IMG/VR virus record: IMGVR_UViG_3300042402_000691
Coordinates: 1 to 26,904 of that record
DNA: 26,904 bases
Strand: one strand, 5' to 3'
Source: a virus
Below are positions 13,684-20,536 of this stretch, piece by piece. The notes below the pieces were generated by a model. The model was not told the DNA's origin, ran no database searches, and saw only the letters and a program-made list of their open reading frames with translations. Each line of letters starts with the position of its first letter. The first letter of the stretch is position 1. The position numbers were made by a program, and so were the translations under genes.

Positions 13684-14430
13684 TTATATCCTTTGCAATA
13701 TCATTGATTGACCGTTGTTGTCAAAAACAAACTTGTCACCTATTTTATTAATATTATAGTCACCTAAAACTTTAGTGAGCCAAAATATTTCGCTTGTTGC
13801 TTCTTGGTCTACAGAAATTGGATCTGTTGTGCCTTCGAGAATCTTATCGGTAGTTCCTTCTTTAATCATACGCAGTTGAACTTTTTTATCGAATGGTTTA
13901 TGGATAGTGATCACATCACCATCTAATGTTAAGTCGTCCATTAACGTCCTATTAAAGAAATGTTTAATACCTTCAACTTTGATTCGAGTCAACAATCCAT
14001 CATAATCTCTAGCGGTTGCTGGAATAACTGATCTTAAAGTTTCTTCTGTTACTTCATGCTCTTGATTTTTTTTATGATATTTAAATTTAAAATTCTCAAT
14101 GCCTGTTAATTTACGTACACCATAGGTTAATTCTTTAATTTGTTCTGCTAATCGTGAGCTTCTTGGAAGTTCGACAAATACAGAATATTCACCGTCAGCA
14201 TTTTCTCCTGAGCTAACATCGCTGTCTAATACGAAATGGTATCCCTTCTCAATAAATTCCATTAGGTCTTTTGCTGGTGCACGATCTTTAACTTGAAAGC
14301 TAACCACACAGACGTCACGGTCCTCTCCCATTTTAGAACTATATGTATCAACTTCAAAAGTTGGATAGACCATTTCTTCTAGGTCCATAGGACGAAGTCC
14401 TTCGTTAATCTGTTGGTTATTGTTCGGCAC
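13684..14430 (-). CDS. Conserved-type phage protein, 248 residues, GTG start
   Basis: Hypothetical protein. GTG 14430 is chosen because AGGAG lies at the proper distance upstream and because the N-terminus PNNNQQINEGLRPMDLEEM flows into the fold; a more upstream start would lie deep in the previous gene. It has two alpha/beta-like parts: about 30-125, with repeated beta strands (EDRDVCVVSFQVKDRAPAKD), and about 140-248. It overlaps the upstream gene by 14 bases and precedes the endolysin by one base, so it is in the same late transcript. A virion role is plausible but unproven. Confidence 0.75.
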   Translation of the reverse strand: MPNNNQQINEGLRPMDLEEMVYPTFEVDTYSSKMGEDRDVCVVSFQVKDRAPAKDLMEFIEKGYHFVLDSDVSSGENADGEYSVFVELPRSSRLAEQIKELTYGVRKLTGIENFKFKYHKKNQEHEVTEETLRSVIPATARDYDGLLTRIKVEGIKHFFNRTLMDDLTLDGDVITIHKPFDKKVQLRMIKEGTTDKILEGTTDPISVDQEATSEIFWLTKVLGDYNINKIGDKFVFDNNGQSMILQRI

Positions 14431-14941
14431 TTGCCATCTCCTGTGCTTGTTGTTCTGCTGGATCAATATGAGCATTTACTCCGCCATTCATAGTGATCAT
14501 ATCTTCAATCTTGTTTTTATCTAATTCAGTATATCCACGAGTAATATCGTGCATGAGTTTTTTAGGCATAGTGATCTTAACCATCCAAATAGGTTTTTGA
14601 TCAATTTTACCTTTGCGCGTCCCGGGGCGAATGTCATCTGGAGTTTTAATTTTTCGAACCTGATTTATTATGCTTTCTGCAAATTCTACTTTGCAACCAT
14701 AATCGAGTAACCGTTGTCCGCCTCTAGGTTCGGGCATCTTATCTTTAGGCCACATAAATGTACATTCCACATAGTACCTACTTTCTTTTGGACCAGAAAC
14801 TAATTCGCCGTCGATCCAGTTATCGTAAACGTAGGTATCTAATTCGTCAATAACACGCTCAAAGTCCTTAAGTAAATTAAGGCTATTGTTAGAACCGTAA
14901 ATCTGTTCTATATTAGTAATAATGTCTTTAATATCTGCCAT
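14417..14941 (-). CDS. Conserved-type phage protein, 174 residues, late
   Basis: Hypothetical protein with a clear pattern of a compact domain: an N-terminal helix pair (1-45), then beta strands with SRYYVECTFMWPKDKMPEPR, a GGQRLLDYGC element, and KPIWMVKITMPKKLM near 120-135. The tail (about 155-174) is Gln/Ala-rich. It is the first gene of the late lysis operon and has a textbook late layout: GATAAATA, then AGGAG, then ATG at 14941. It is probably a structural or assembly protein given late expression, but no family name is recognised. Confidence 0.78.
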   Translation of the reverse strand: MADIKDIITNIEQIYGSNNSLNLLKDFERVIDELDTYVYDNWIDGELVSGPKESRYYVECTFMWPKDKMPEPRGGQRLLDYGCKVEFAESIINQVRKIKTPDDIRPGTRKGKIDQKPIWMVKITMPKKLMHDITRGYTELDKNKIEDMITMNGGVNAHIDPAEQQAQEMASAEQ

Positions 14942-14956
14942 GATGTCTCCTAATTG

Positions 14957-14964
14957 TATTTATC
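14957..14964 (-). promoter_or_regulatory. T4-type late promoter GATAAATA for the lysis operon
   Basis: GATAAATACAATTAGGAG on the minus strand directly before the ATG at 14941: late octamer, short leader, Shine-Dalgarno sequence and start in 25 bases. It is the best-formed late promoter in the window and serves the genes down to the terminator at 11431. Confidence 0.82.
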
Positions 14965-14973
14965 TATGAAACT

Positions 14974-15001
14974 TTAACATAGACTATTATATTATTATCA
15001 T
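14974..15001 (+). promoter_or_regulatory. Candidate sigma70-like promoter for phoH, TTAACA-N16-TATCAT
   Basis: TTAACA (14974-14979) and TATCAT (14996-15001) on the plus strand, each one base off consensus, with a 16-base spacer. It lies in the 150-base divergent gap between the lysis operon and phoH. The remaining leader carries a small hairpin (TTAGGT 15046-15051 with ACCTAA 15056-15061) and the phoH Shine-Dalgarno sequence AAGGAGG. Confidence 0.45.
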
Positions 15002-15091
15002 TGACTTAAATAACATTGTGTTCGGTCGCGGACACTAGCTGTTTTTTAGGTCCGTACCTAACACTTCACAAAAAGGAGGCATTACCTTAAT

Positions 15092-15811
15092 ATGAAGAGA
15101 AAAAGAGCGGTATCAGCAGCTTTACAACATAACGTAATAAATATAGATCAACGACTCCAAGAGAAACGCAAGCGAGTTCAAATATATCCCAAAAATCTTA
15201 GCCAAGAAACGTACTTACTCAAACTGAATGACCCACAAAAAATGATAGTTTTTGCTATTGGGCCTGCAGGTACGGGTAAAACTATGTTAGCTGTGCAATG
15301 GGCTATAAATCAGCTTAAGGATAGTTTGGTTGATAAAGTTATTATTACTAGACCTGCTGTTTCAGTAGATGAGCAACACGGATTCTTACCGGGTTCTCTC
15401 CAAGAAAAGATGGAACCTTGGACTAAACCTATAATGGACGTGTTTTCCGAAAACTATACCGCAAGAGAGATTGAAAGCATGATTAGAGAAGGAATAATCG
15501 AAATCAGTCCGCTTGCCTATATGCGCGGTAGAACTTTTAAACGAGCAGCGATAATTGCTGACGAAATGCAGAATGCTACGCCTAGCCAAATGAAAATGTT
15601 ATTAACGAGATTAGGAACGGGATCTAAGATGGTTGTTACTGGTGATTTACAGCAAGCAGATCGACCAAGTAATAATGGTTTGTTAGAATTCTTAGGATTG
15701 TTTAACGATTTCCAAGATCATCGTTATGTTGAAACTTGCCACTTTACAGTTAAGGATGTTGAAAGACACGAAGCAGTAAAAGAAATTTTAGCAATCTACA
15801 AAGATTCTTAA
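15092..15811 (+). CDS. phoH: PhoH-like ATPase
   Basis: A complete 239-residue PhoH-family P-loop NTPase. Walker A GPAGTGKT is at 57-64, the Walker B region IIADEMQNAT at 154-163, and VVTGDLQQAD at 181-190. PhoH is a very common marine phage auxiliary gene, tied to phosphate stress by name; its biochemical role in phages is not settled. The N-terminal 50 residues are basic (MKRKRAVSAA, then EKRKRVQIYPK). A strong AAGGAGG precedes the ATG. It is the only plus-strand gene here, divergent from the lysis operon and tail-to-tail with the gene at 15808. Confidence 0.95.
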   Translation: MKRKRAVSAALQHNVINIDQRLQEKRKRVQIYPKNLSQETYLLKLNDPQKMIVFAIGPAGTGKTMLAVQWAINQLKDSLVDKVIITRPAVSVDEQHGFLPGSLQEKMEPWTKPIMDVFSENYTAREIESMIREGIIEISPLAYMRGRTFKRAAIIADEMQNATPSQMKMLLTRLGTGSKMVVTGDLQQADRPSNNGLLEFLGLFNDFQDHRYVETCHFTVKDVERHEAVKEILAIYKDS

Positions 15812-16044
15812 GGTAAATGGGGGGTTAATTGGTCCCCCAACAACCTTTTATAGAATTCTAGTAACTCTTCATACCCTAAATCGGGTCTGAGGGAATTCTT
15901 TACTATCTTTTTTTCCTTAAAATCTAAAATTACCTTAGCGGTAGTTAAGTGTTTCTTTGACACTCTATTTTTAAATTCCGTTAGTTCGTCCCATTTTTGA
16001 TAATGTTTTAAAATATATGTGACAATCATGTATCTTTCTTTCAT
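15808..16044 (-). CDS. Small hypothetical protein at the end of the gp44 operon
   Basis: A 78-residue basic protein (TYILKHYQKWDELTEFKNRV near the start, LEFYKRLLGDQL near the end), probably alpha/beta. The ATG at 16044 overlaps the DUF2452 gene stop by ATGA and has GGAG upstream; a second in-frame Met at 16029 is possible. Its stop shares the palindrome TTAA with the phoH stop on the other strand. Clamp loader small subunit gp62 would be expected near gp44, but this protein is far too short and shows no likeness that can be named. Confidence 0.7.
   Translation of the reverse strand: MKERYMIVTYILKHYQKWDELTEFKNRVSKKHLTTAKVILDFKEKKIVKNSLRPDLGYEELLEFYKRLLGDQLTPHLP
15818..15839 (+). terminator. 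Possible terminator hairpin after phoH
   Basis: TGGGGG (15818-15823) can pair with CCCCCA (15834-15839) across a ten-base loop, seven bases after the phoH stop. A T-rich stretch follows only after a few bases (CCTTTTAT), so termination may be weak. The hairpin lies in the coding end of the opposing gene. Confidence 0.4.
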
Positions 16045-16475
16045 AACGGTTCTCCAGCATCATTAACCTCAATCCATGAGTAATCTCCGAGCCATTTTAC
16101 ACGAGTGATATATTCATAGTGTTGAGGTTTACCGGTAGTCCAATTATCTGGACCTTGTAAACAAAGTCTGGTACATTCTTTTTGAGTATCGTATAATAAC
16201 CAATAGATATTACCATGCGCTATTTGAAACTCGTATAGAGCACCGTGAACTTGATCAGTTAGGTCGAGTCTTTGTTGTATCTCTCCTGCTTGTTTCTGTA
16301 ACACACCAACAAGTTCCATAATGCGATCGTATTCTTGCTTGGCATGTAACCTTGCAACGTTTAACATCACATCTTTTTGTTTTTTAATCGGAACGAGTTC
16401 AAACTTAGGAGCACCTACATCCATTGGGTAGGTTAGGCTATTTCTTTTGGCAGGATCTTCTGGTTTGAATTTCAC
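16041..16475 (-). CDS. DUF2452-family protein
   Basis: A 144-residue protein with the layout of DUF2452: a conserved N-terminal segment (MKFKPEDPAKRNSLTYPMDV), a helical middle with QAGEIQQRLDLTDQVHGA, and a C-terminal part with NIYWLLYD and VKWLGDYSWIE. The family is found in phages and bacteria and has no known function. The start is GTG 16475, right after the gp44 stop, with only a weak ribosome binding site, so translation is probably coupled to gp44. An ATGA junction joins it to the next gene. Confidence 0.78.
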   Translation of the reverse strand: MKFKPEDPAKRNSLTYPMDVGAPKFELVPIKKQKDVMLNVARLHAKQEYDRIMELVGVLQKQAGEIQQRLDLTDQVHGALYEFQIAHGNIYWLLYDTQKECTRLCLQGPDNWTTGKPQHYEYITRVKWLGDYSWIEVNDAGEPL

Positions 16476-17390
16476 TTAGAGTCTTGCTAGTTTTACTAAT
16501 GTTGCCGCTAGATTAACTTCTGAATCTACAATGAGCGTGTGATCAACAAGGCCTTGTTTAATAATCAATATAGCGGAATTCTGTTTTGCTTCATCACCAA
16601 AGATTGAAAGATTATCATAGAGCCAGCGATATACTTCTTCCATTTCTTCAGCACGAAGCTTTCCACATAACATCTTGCGAGCTTCGTTAATCTTTCCTGC
16701 TTTGAAAAGTTCAACCATATCAAACTTCCATTCTTGTTCTCCGGCGTCGGCCTCGTTAGCACCAACCAACTTACCATCTACTACATTTTGCTGTACAAGA
16801 TTAATACACTTACGTAAGTCTGGGTATGTAACTTTAACATAATTATCGAGAGTATCGAGATCAAACTCACTATTTTCTTCAACTAAGATTGTTGCTACAC
16901 GGGCAGTGAACTCTGTCTGATCAACTCGTTCGACATGAAATCCTTGACATCGACTGTGGATTGCTGGAATAATGCGATTAGGATAGTTACAGGTAAGTAT
17001 GAACCTAGCTGTCTGGCTGTATTCTTCCATAACCCCACGCAGTGCTGCCTGTGCGTTAGGACTTAGATAATCAGCCTCATCAAGCAAGACTACTTTGAAT
17101 GGGCCAAATGGAATCATCTGTACGAAGTTAGTGATCTTATCACGAACATCCTCTACCGAGTTTGTACGTGATGCGTTAATTTCTAATACATCATATTCTT
17201 CAATGCCTAATTCATTTATGAGAATTTTGGCCATTGTTGTTTTTCCAATGCCAGCACTTCCACTGAATAGTAAATGGGGAATAGATTTGTCCTTAACCCA
17301 TGTTTGGATTTGTTTCTTCTGATGATCGTCACGGAATACATATCCATCTAAAGTTTTAGGACGATATTTTTCTACCCACAATTCTTTCAT
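16476..17390 (-). CDS. 44: Sliding clamp loader large subunit gp44-like
   Basis: A 304-residue AAA+ ATPase matching T4 gp44 and RFC small subunits. It opens with ELWVEKYRPKTLDGYV; Walker A GSAGIGKTT is at 44-52, Walker B VVLLDEADYL at 100-109, sensor 1 TCNYPNRI at 133-140, and the RFC-type SRC motif HSRC at 145-148. It loads the gp45 clamp around DNA for gp43 using ATP. Its ATG overlaps the stop of the 53-residue gene. In T4, gp62 follows or precedes gp44; no gp62 is recognised beside it here. Confidence 0.95.
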   Translation of the reverse strand: MKELWVEKYRPKTLDGYVFRDDHQKKQIQTWVKDKSIPHLLFSGSAGIGKTTMAKILINELGIEEYDVLEINASRTNSVEDVRDKITNFVQMIPFGPFKVVLLDEADYLSPNAQAALRGVMEEYSQTARFILTCNYPNRIIPAIHSRCQGFHVERVDQTEFTARVATILVEENSEFDLDTLDNYVKVTYPDLRKCINLVQQNVVDGKLVGANEADAGEQEWKFDMVELFKAGKINEARKMLCGKLRAEEMEEVYRWLYDNLSIFGDEAKQNSAILIIKQGLVDHTLIVDSEVNLAATLVKLARL

Positions 17391-17548
17391 TCTTCAGCCT
17401 TTCGTTTTTCTTGTTTAACTATGTCGCTTATATCATCTGCAGATTTTCTAATCGATTTGCTAAGATCACTAACCCCTAATTGGGATTCAACAATCCTTGC
17501 TATATTATGTAGTGTAGTTACCGCGCCTGCAAGTTCTATATTATTCAT
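17387..17548 (-). CDS. Small hypothetical protein, 53 residues
   Basis: Short gene read directly from the sequence: start ATG 17548, stop TGA overlapping the gp44 ATG (AATGA). The product begins MNNIELAGAVTTLHNIARIV and ends KQEKRKAEE, looks wholly helical and has a charged tail, as for a small coiled-coil protein. ATGA coupling on both sides, and an open frame filling exactly the space between its neighbours, support it as real. No function is recognised. Confidence 0.65.
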   Translation of the reverse strand: MNNIELAGAVTTLHNIARIVESQLGVSDLSKSIRKSADDISDIVKQEKRKAEE

Positions 17549-17697
17549 TCAGACCTCATTTCAAGTTCATGATCCCCACATACAGGACAGCAGACATCGC
17601 CTTCGTCTTGTATATCGCATTCGTCTACATTACCCTTCCAATTACAAAGATTACATTTGTAATCCCAATAATCTTCTTGAGGTAACGGAGTTGTCAT
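17545..17697 (-). CDS. Small zinc-ribbon protein, 50 residues
   Basis: Short gene, start ATG 17697, stop TGA overlapping the next ATG. The product has a CNLC pair at 15-18 and a CPVC pair at 37-40, spaced like a zinc ribbon or rubredoxin knuckle, with an extra Cys27 and Cys36. It begins MTTPLPQEDYWDYKC and ends HELEMRSE. Such tiny metal-binding proteins in T4-like phages often act on transcription or nucleases, but the role here is unknown. It overlaps both neighbours by ATGA, within the gp44 operon. Confidence 0.72.
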   Translation of the reverse strand: MTTPLPQEDYWDYKCNLCNWKGNVDECDIQDEGDVCCPVCGDHELEMRSE

Positions 17698-17960
17698 ACT
17701 AATTCTTCAACAATACCTAAAATTTCAGCTAGTATTAGAACACTACCGGCAACAAGCACTTCACCAAAAATCAATGCGATACCTGCACCAATTCTCAAAA
17801 CACTTTTAGCTATACTGATTTGGAAATGTTTTAGTGGATCAGGATGTCTATGACTTACATCAGCATCGAGATCTGTTAATCCTTCGCCTTTATTGATTAC
17901 AGCATCTAATCTATTTCGTATATCTTTCATTGCTTCGATATTCTCATCATGTTGACTCAT
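17694..17960 (-). CDS. Small protein with C-terminal membrane region
   Basis: An 88-residue protein. A charged N-terminal half (about 1-46, with a helix MKDIRNRLDAVINKGEG) is followed by a long hydrophobic stretch (about 48-85, including SVLRIGAGIALIFGEVLVAG) that could form one or two membrane helices. AAGGAAT precedes the ATG at 17960. It follows the carboxypeptidase gene by 14 bases, so both may concern the cell envelope. No family is recognised. Confidence 0.7.
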   Translation of the reverse strand: MSQHDENIEAMKDIRNRLDAVINKGEGLTDLDADVSHRHPDPLKHFQISIAKSVLRIGAGIALIFGEVLVAGSVLILAEILGIVEELV

Positions 17961-17974
17961 TTTTTATTCCTTTG

Positions 17975-18781
17975 TTAATTAAAGTGAAACAAGTGAAACC
18001 TATTTTCATATCTATCTTTTTCTGTTTCATTTATTGTAGCATAGTTGAATATAAGTTGTCTAGCTTTTTCTTCACGATCTTTAGGAGTTAGTTCTCCTAA
18101 AATAACAATAGCGTATTTTTTATCACCTTTCTGAACCATTAAAGCAAGGCATCTGCCCGCTGGATTGGTCCATCCTGTTTTGGACAAAATAATTTCATCA
18201 AACTCAAACAAGAGTGTTTTATTAGTATTTCCAATAGAAACATAAGAAATCTTTTTCTTATTTTTACGTTCAATCATTAGGTATTTGGTTGTTGAGATAT
18301 TAGCAATTAGCTTGTGTTTGCTATCTTCAATAATTAATCTAGCAAGATCCTTAGCAGAACTAATATTTCTTTTATCTAATCCGTGCGGATCGAAAAATTT
18401 AGTCTGTGTCATTCCTAATTGTTCTGCACGCCCATTCATTGCTTTGATAAAGTAATTTCTACCGCCTGGCCAGCTATTTGCCAGTGCATCCCCAGCTGCG
18501 TTATCGCTTCGTATCAATAAAGAATCTAGTAGTTCTTGCCTTGATACCATGCTTGTTCGCCAAATACCGCCTTTGTATTTTACTTCCTCAGTAAGGTCAA
18601 GATTTGATTCAACAATCAATAGTGCAGTCATTAACTTTGTTAACGATGCGATCGGACGTGATTTATTCATGTCTTCACCATATTCTAAAACATTGTCAGT
18701 ATAGTTATAGACAATGCTAGAATGAGAATAACACAGCGTTGACGCGGTTAAAAACAGCACTAAAAATAAGAATCTTATCAT
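17975..18781 (-). CDS. Secreted D-alanyl-D-alanine carboxypeptidase-like protein (peptidase S11/PBP)
   Basis: A 268-residue serine-type penicillin-binding enzyme of the PBP5/PBP7 group, started at ATG 18781, which overlaps the mazG stop as ATGA and gives a clean signal peptide (MIRFLFLVLFLTASTLCYS). All three active-site motifs are present: SLTK (46-49, nucleophile Ser46), SDN (92-94) and KTG (201-203). In bacteria these enzymes trim or cut peptide cross-links of peptidoglycan in the periplasm. There is no C-terminal amphipathic anchor domain of the PBP5 kind, so it is close to the catalytic domain alone. The gene sits with early genes, not the lysis set. Confidence 0.92.
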   Translation of the reverse strand: MIRFLFLVLFLTASTLCYSHSSIVYNYTDNVLEYGEDMNKSRPIASLTKLMTALLIVESNLDLTEEVKYKGGIWRTSMVSRQELLDSLLIRSDNAAGDALANSWPGGRNYFIKAMNGRAEQLGMTQTKFFDPHGLDKRNISSAKDLARLIIEDSKHKLIANISTTKYLMIERKNKKKISYVSIGNTNKTLLFEFDEIILSKTGWTNPAGRCLALMVQKGDKKYAIVILGELTPKDREEKARQLIFNYATINETEKDRYENRFHLFHFN

Positions 18782-19137
18782 GTAACAAATGGTTTTAAAT
18801 CTGGTGGTGTCCAACCTATTGGTTTTAAAACCTTACCATCTTCACGCTTGCGAACTTTTCCTGTTTCTAAATCGATCTTGGCGAAGTTCGTTGCTATGAC
18901 TTCTTTCCAAGCACCTTCGGCATCGGCACCCATGCTATGGATAGCACCAATTGTTACAACTAAGATATCTATCAAAGCATCAAGTTCTTCAACTCTATCA
19001 CGAGCAAATTGCAGTTCTTTATATTCCTCTTCGATTAGATCCCTATATAAGAGAAATTGTGTTTGATTAGGCTCGCCAACACTTTGGTCGCAGGCACGCA
19101 TAAATTTCTCTTGATCACGGAATGGATTAGTCATCAT
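18778..19137 (-). CDS. mazG: MazG-like nucleotide pyrophosphohydrolase
   Basis: A 119-residue all-alpha NTP pyrophosphohydrolase. The metal-binding residues are in EEEYKEL (36-42) and EELDALIDILV (50-60), the EExxE...ExxD pattern of the MazG/HisE fold. Phage MazG proteins hydrolyse nucleotides, and have been proposed to act on (p)ppGpp or dCTP/dGTP; substrate cannot be read here. AGGAG lies upstream; the ATG at 19137 overlaps the previous stop (ATGA), and the adjacent ATG at 19134 is an alternative. Confidence 0.88.
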   Translation of the reverse strand: MMTNPFRDQEKFMRACDQSVGEPNQTQFLLYRDLIEEEYKELQFARDRVEELDALIDILVVTIGAIHSMGADAEGAWKEVIATNFAKIDLETGKVRKREDGKVLKPIGWTPPDLKPFVT

Positions 19138-19919
19138 TTTCTCCTGTGTCTTACATTAATAGTTTCGACCCGATCTAATAATTCAAAGTCGACGGTTAAA
19201 TCTATAGCTTCCATTGTTATAGCAGCTACGTCTTTAGGAAAGCATCCACCACCCCACCCATACTGGCCGTCTGGACCTGGAACATTCATATGAGTATCCC
19301 CAATCCGATTGTCATGTACAGATGCTTGTAATAGATCTCCCCAATTAACGTCCTCAGCATCAGCAAGTGATTTGAAGTCGTTCATAAAAGTTACCTTGGT
19401 GGCAAGATAACTGTTCATCATGTATTTGTATAAGGCAGCAGCTTTAATAGACATGATGATAAATTTACTATCAACTATCTGGTTACTTAGTTGTATAACT
19501 GATCGAGCTTTAACGCACCACGCTGGATCACCACCCAATACAAAATAATTACTTCTAGCATAGTCTCTGATATTGTCAGCAGCGGTTAGAAATTCTGGAC
19601 AGTGGACTATTGATGGATATTGTTTCTGTAGACTCTCATAAGCACTTGGCGGTGCTGTTGTTTTACAGATAATAGGTATTTCTTTGTTAATTAAAACGAA
19701 TAAGAGTTCTTTTAAAACATTTTCAAGAACACTAGTATCACACCGCCCGTCGTGGGTAGGCGGGCTTGGTACACAAACATAGATAGCTTCGCAAGAGTTA
19801 AATTCGTGAAGTTCTGCTGATTTTTCTAATTTTGGGTCTCTAACAACAAGATCGTCGTTGGTGTGTGCAAAAAAGATAGCTTTACCAACGTATCCAAACC
19901 CAATTATGCCGATACGCAT
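19134..19919 (-). CDS. Truncated UDP-glucose/GDP-mannose 6-dehydrogenase-like protein
   Basis: A 261-residue NAD-dependent sugar-nucleotide dehydrogenase relative. The Rossmann motif GFGYVG is at 7-12, VPSPPTHDG at 50-58, PEFL at 108-111, a helix with YMMNSYLATKVTFMND at about 166-181, and the catalytic-cysteine motif GGGCFPKD at 223-230 (Cys226). The C-terminal UDP-sugar-binding domain of normal enzymes (about 390-450 residues) is missing, so it may have changed substrate, dimerise differently or need a partner. Full enzymes make UDP-glucuronate or similar for surface sugars. It leads an operon from its own sigma70-like promoter; AAAGGATC precedes the ATG. Confidence 0.85.
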   Translation of the reverse strand: MRIGIIGFGYVGKAIFFAHTNDDLVVRDPKLEKSAELHEFNSCEAIYVCVPSPPTHDGRCDTSVLENVLKELLFVLINKEIPIICKTTAPPSAYESLQKQYPSIVHCPEFLTAADNIRDYARSNYFVLGGDPAWCVKARSVIQLSNQIVDSKFIIMSIKAAALYKYMMNSYLATKVTFMNDFKSLADAEDVNWGDLLQASVHDNRIGDTHMNVPGPDGQYGWGGGCFPKDVAAITMEAIDLTVDFELLDRVETINVRHRRK

Positions 19920-19928
19920 AATGATCCT

Positions 19929-20138
19929 TTACTCTGTCTTCAGTATGTGTATTATACGTTGTTTTTCTCTTTGAGTCAACCATTGGTCTTCAAAGATATA
20001 TTTAGGACAATGAGATAAAGTAGAGTCAACGAGTTCTTTAAGGCGATACAGATCTTGTTTAGATCCCCAACCCATGTCTTGACAAGCATCTTGTCCTAAT
20101 TTCCGGATATGATTATATACACTGTCTAAATCAGACAT
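19929..20138 (-). CDS. Small hypothetical protein, 69 residues
   Basis: A 69-residue charged, helical protein (SVYNHIRKLGQDACQDMGWG near the start, WLTQREKQRIIHILKTE at the end). It starts at ATG 20138 in a TAATG junction with the co-chaperonin gene, so it is translated along with it. Its last 30 bases hold the sigma70-like promoter of the dehydrogenase operon. No family can be named. Confidence 0.68.
   Translation of the reverse strand: MSDLDSVYNHIRKLGQDACQDMGWGSKQDLYRLKELVDSTLSHCPKYIFEDQWLTQREKQRIIHILKTE
19951..19979 (-). promoter_or_regulatory. Sigma70-like promoter TTGACT-N17-TATAAT
   Basis: TTGACT at 19979-19974 and TATAAT at 19956-19951 on the minus strand with a 17-base spacer. It starts transcription about 25 bases before the dehydrogenase ATG at 19919, which has AAAGGATC. 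It lies inside the end of the 69-residue gene and probably drives the operon down to 15808. Confidence 0.78.
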
Positions 20139-20533
20139 TATTTTTTCATGAAGTCTTCTGGTTTGATATCCAATCCAGCACCGTGACTATATTCTTGTCC
20201 AATATAGAAATCAGTTGGTTTTTCATCAGCTACAACTATGATAGATTTAACTTCTACTTTTTGGATTTCTTTAACACTCTCACCATCATCGATTTCAATC
20301 TTACGTGTCCAACGACCGTGCTCAACAAGTATCCATTGTCCTGGGTTGAATTTAGTCTGTGCAGGACCAACTTTGTACACCTGGCACCAACGAGGTTTGA
20401 TGCCGTGAGCCTTACCGTTATCGCTTTGTATCACAATTCCGGCGCTGGTTACTTGATCACCCATTTCCATATTGTAGGCAAGGACATCTTCCTTGATAGC
20501 ACGTATTTGACATTTTATTGGATCTAAGGCCAT
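20138..20533 (-). CDS. GroES/gp31-like co-chaperonin
   Basis: A 131-residue protein with the GroES beta-barrel pattern: an N-terminal strand (PIKCQIRAIKEDVLAYNME), a mobile-loop-like region with VTSAGIVIQSDNGKAHG (about 28-44), VYKVGP (52-57) and a WILVEHGRW strand near 67-75. T4-like phages carry gp31, which replaces GroES so that host GroEL can fold the major capsid protein; this is the likely role. It is somewhat longer than GroES (97) and T4 gp31 (111), with an extra C-terminal tail (YSHGAGLDIKPEDFMKK). AAAGGATAA precedes the ATG. Confidence 0.82.
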   Translation of the reverse strand: MALDPIKCQIRAIKEDVLAYNMEMGDQVTSAGIVIQSDNGKAHGIKPRWCQVYKVGPAQTKFNPGQWILVEHGRWTRKIEIDDGESVKEIQKVEVKSIIVVADEKPTDFYIGQEYSHGAGLDIKPEDFMKK

Positions 20534-20536
20534 TGA

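Noticed and set aside
13970-14002. TTGACT-N17-TATTAA inside the 248-residue gene
   Set aside because: Weak -10 box in the middle of coding DNA, with no gene start nearby.
15001-15029. TTGACT at 15001 as -35 box for phoH
   Set aside because: No acceptable -10 box lies 16-18 bases on. The pair TTAACA/TATCAT slightly upstream is better.
15808-16475. Naming the DUF2452 or 78-residue gene as gp62
   Set aside because: Position beside gp44 is suggestive, but neither length nor visible motifs support it.
18033-18062. TAGACA-N18-TACAAT inside the carboxypeptidase gene
   Set aside because: Both boxes deviate, it is deep in coding DNA and there is no tight link to the next start; probably chance in AT-rich sequence.
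19990-20010. CTAAATA late-like motif in the 69-residue gene
   Set aside because: It is coding sequence (Pro-Lys-Tyr), about 80 bases from the next start, with a much better sigma70-like promoter lying between.
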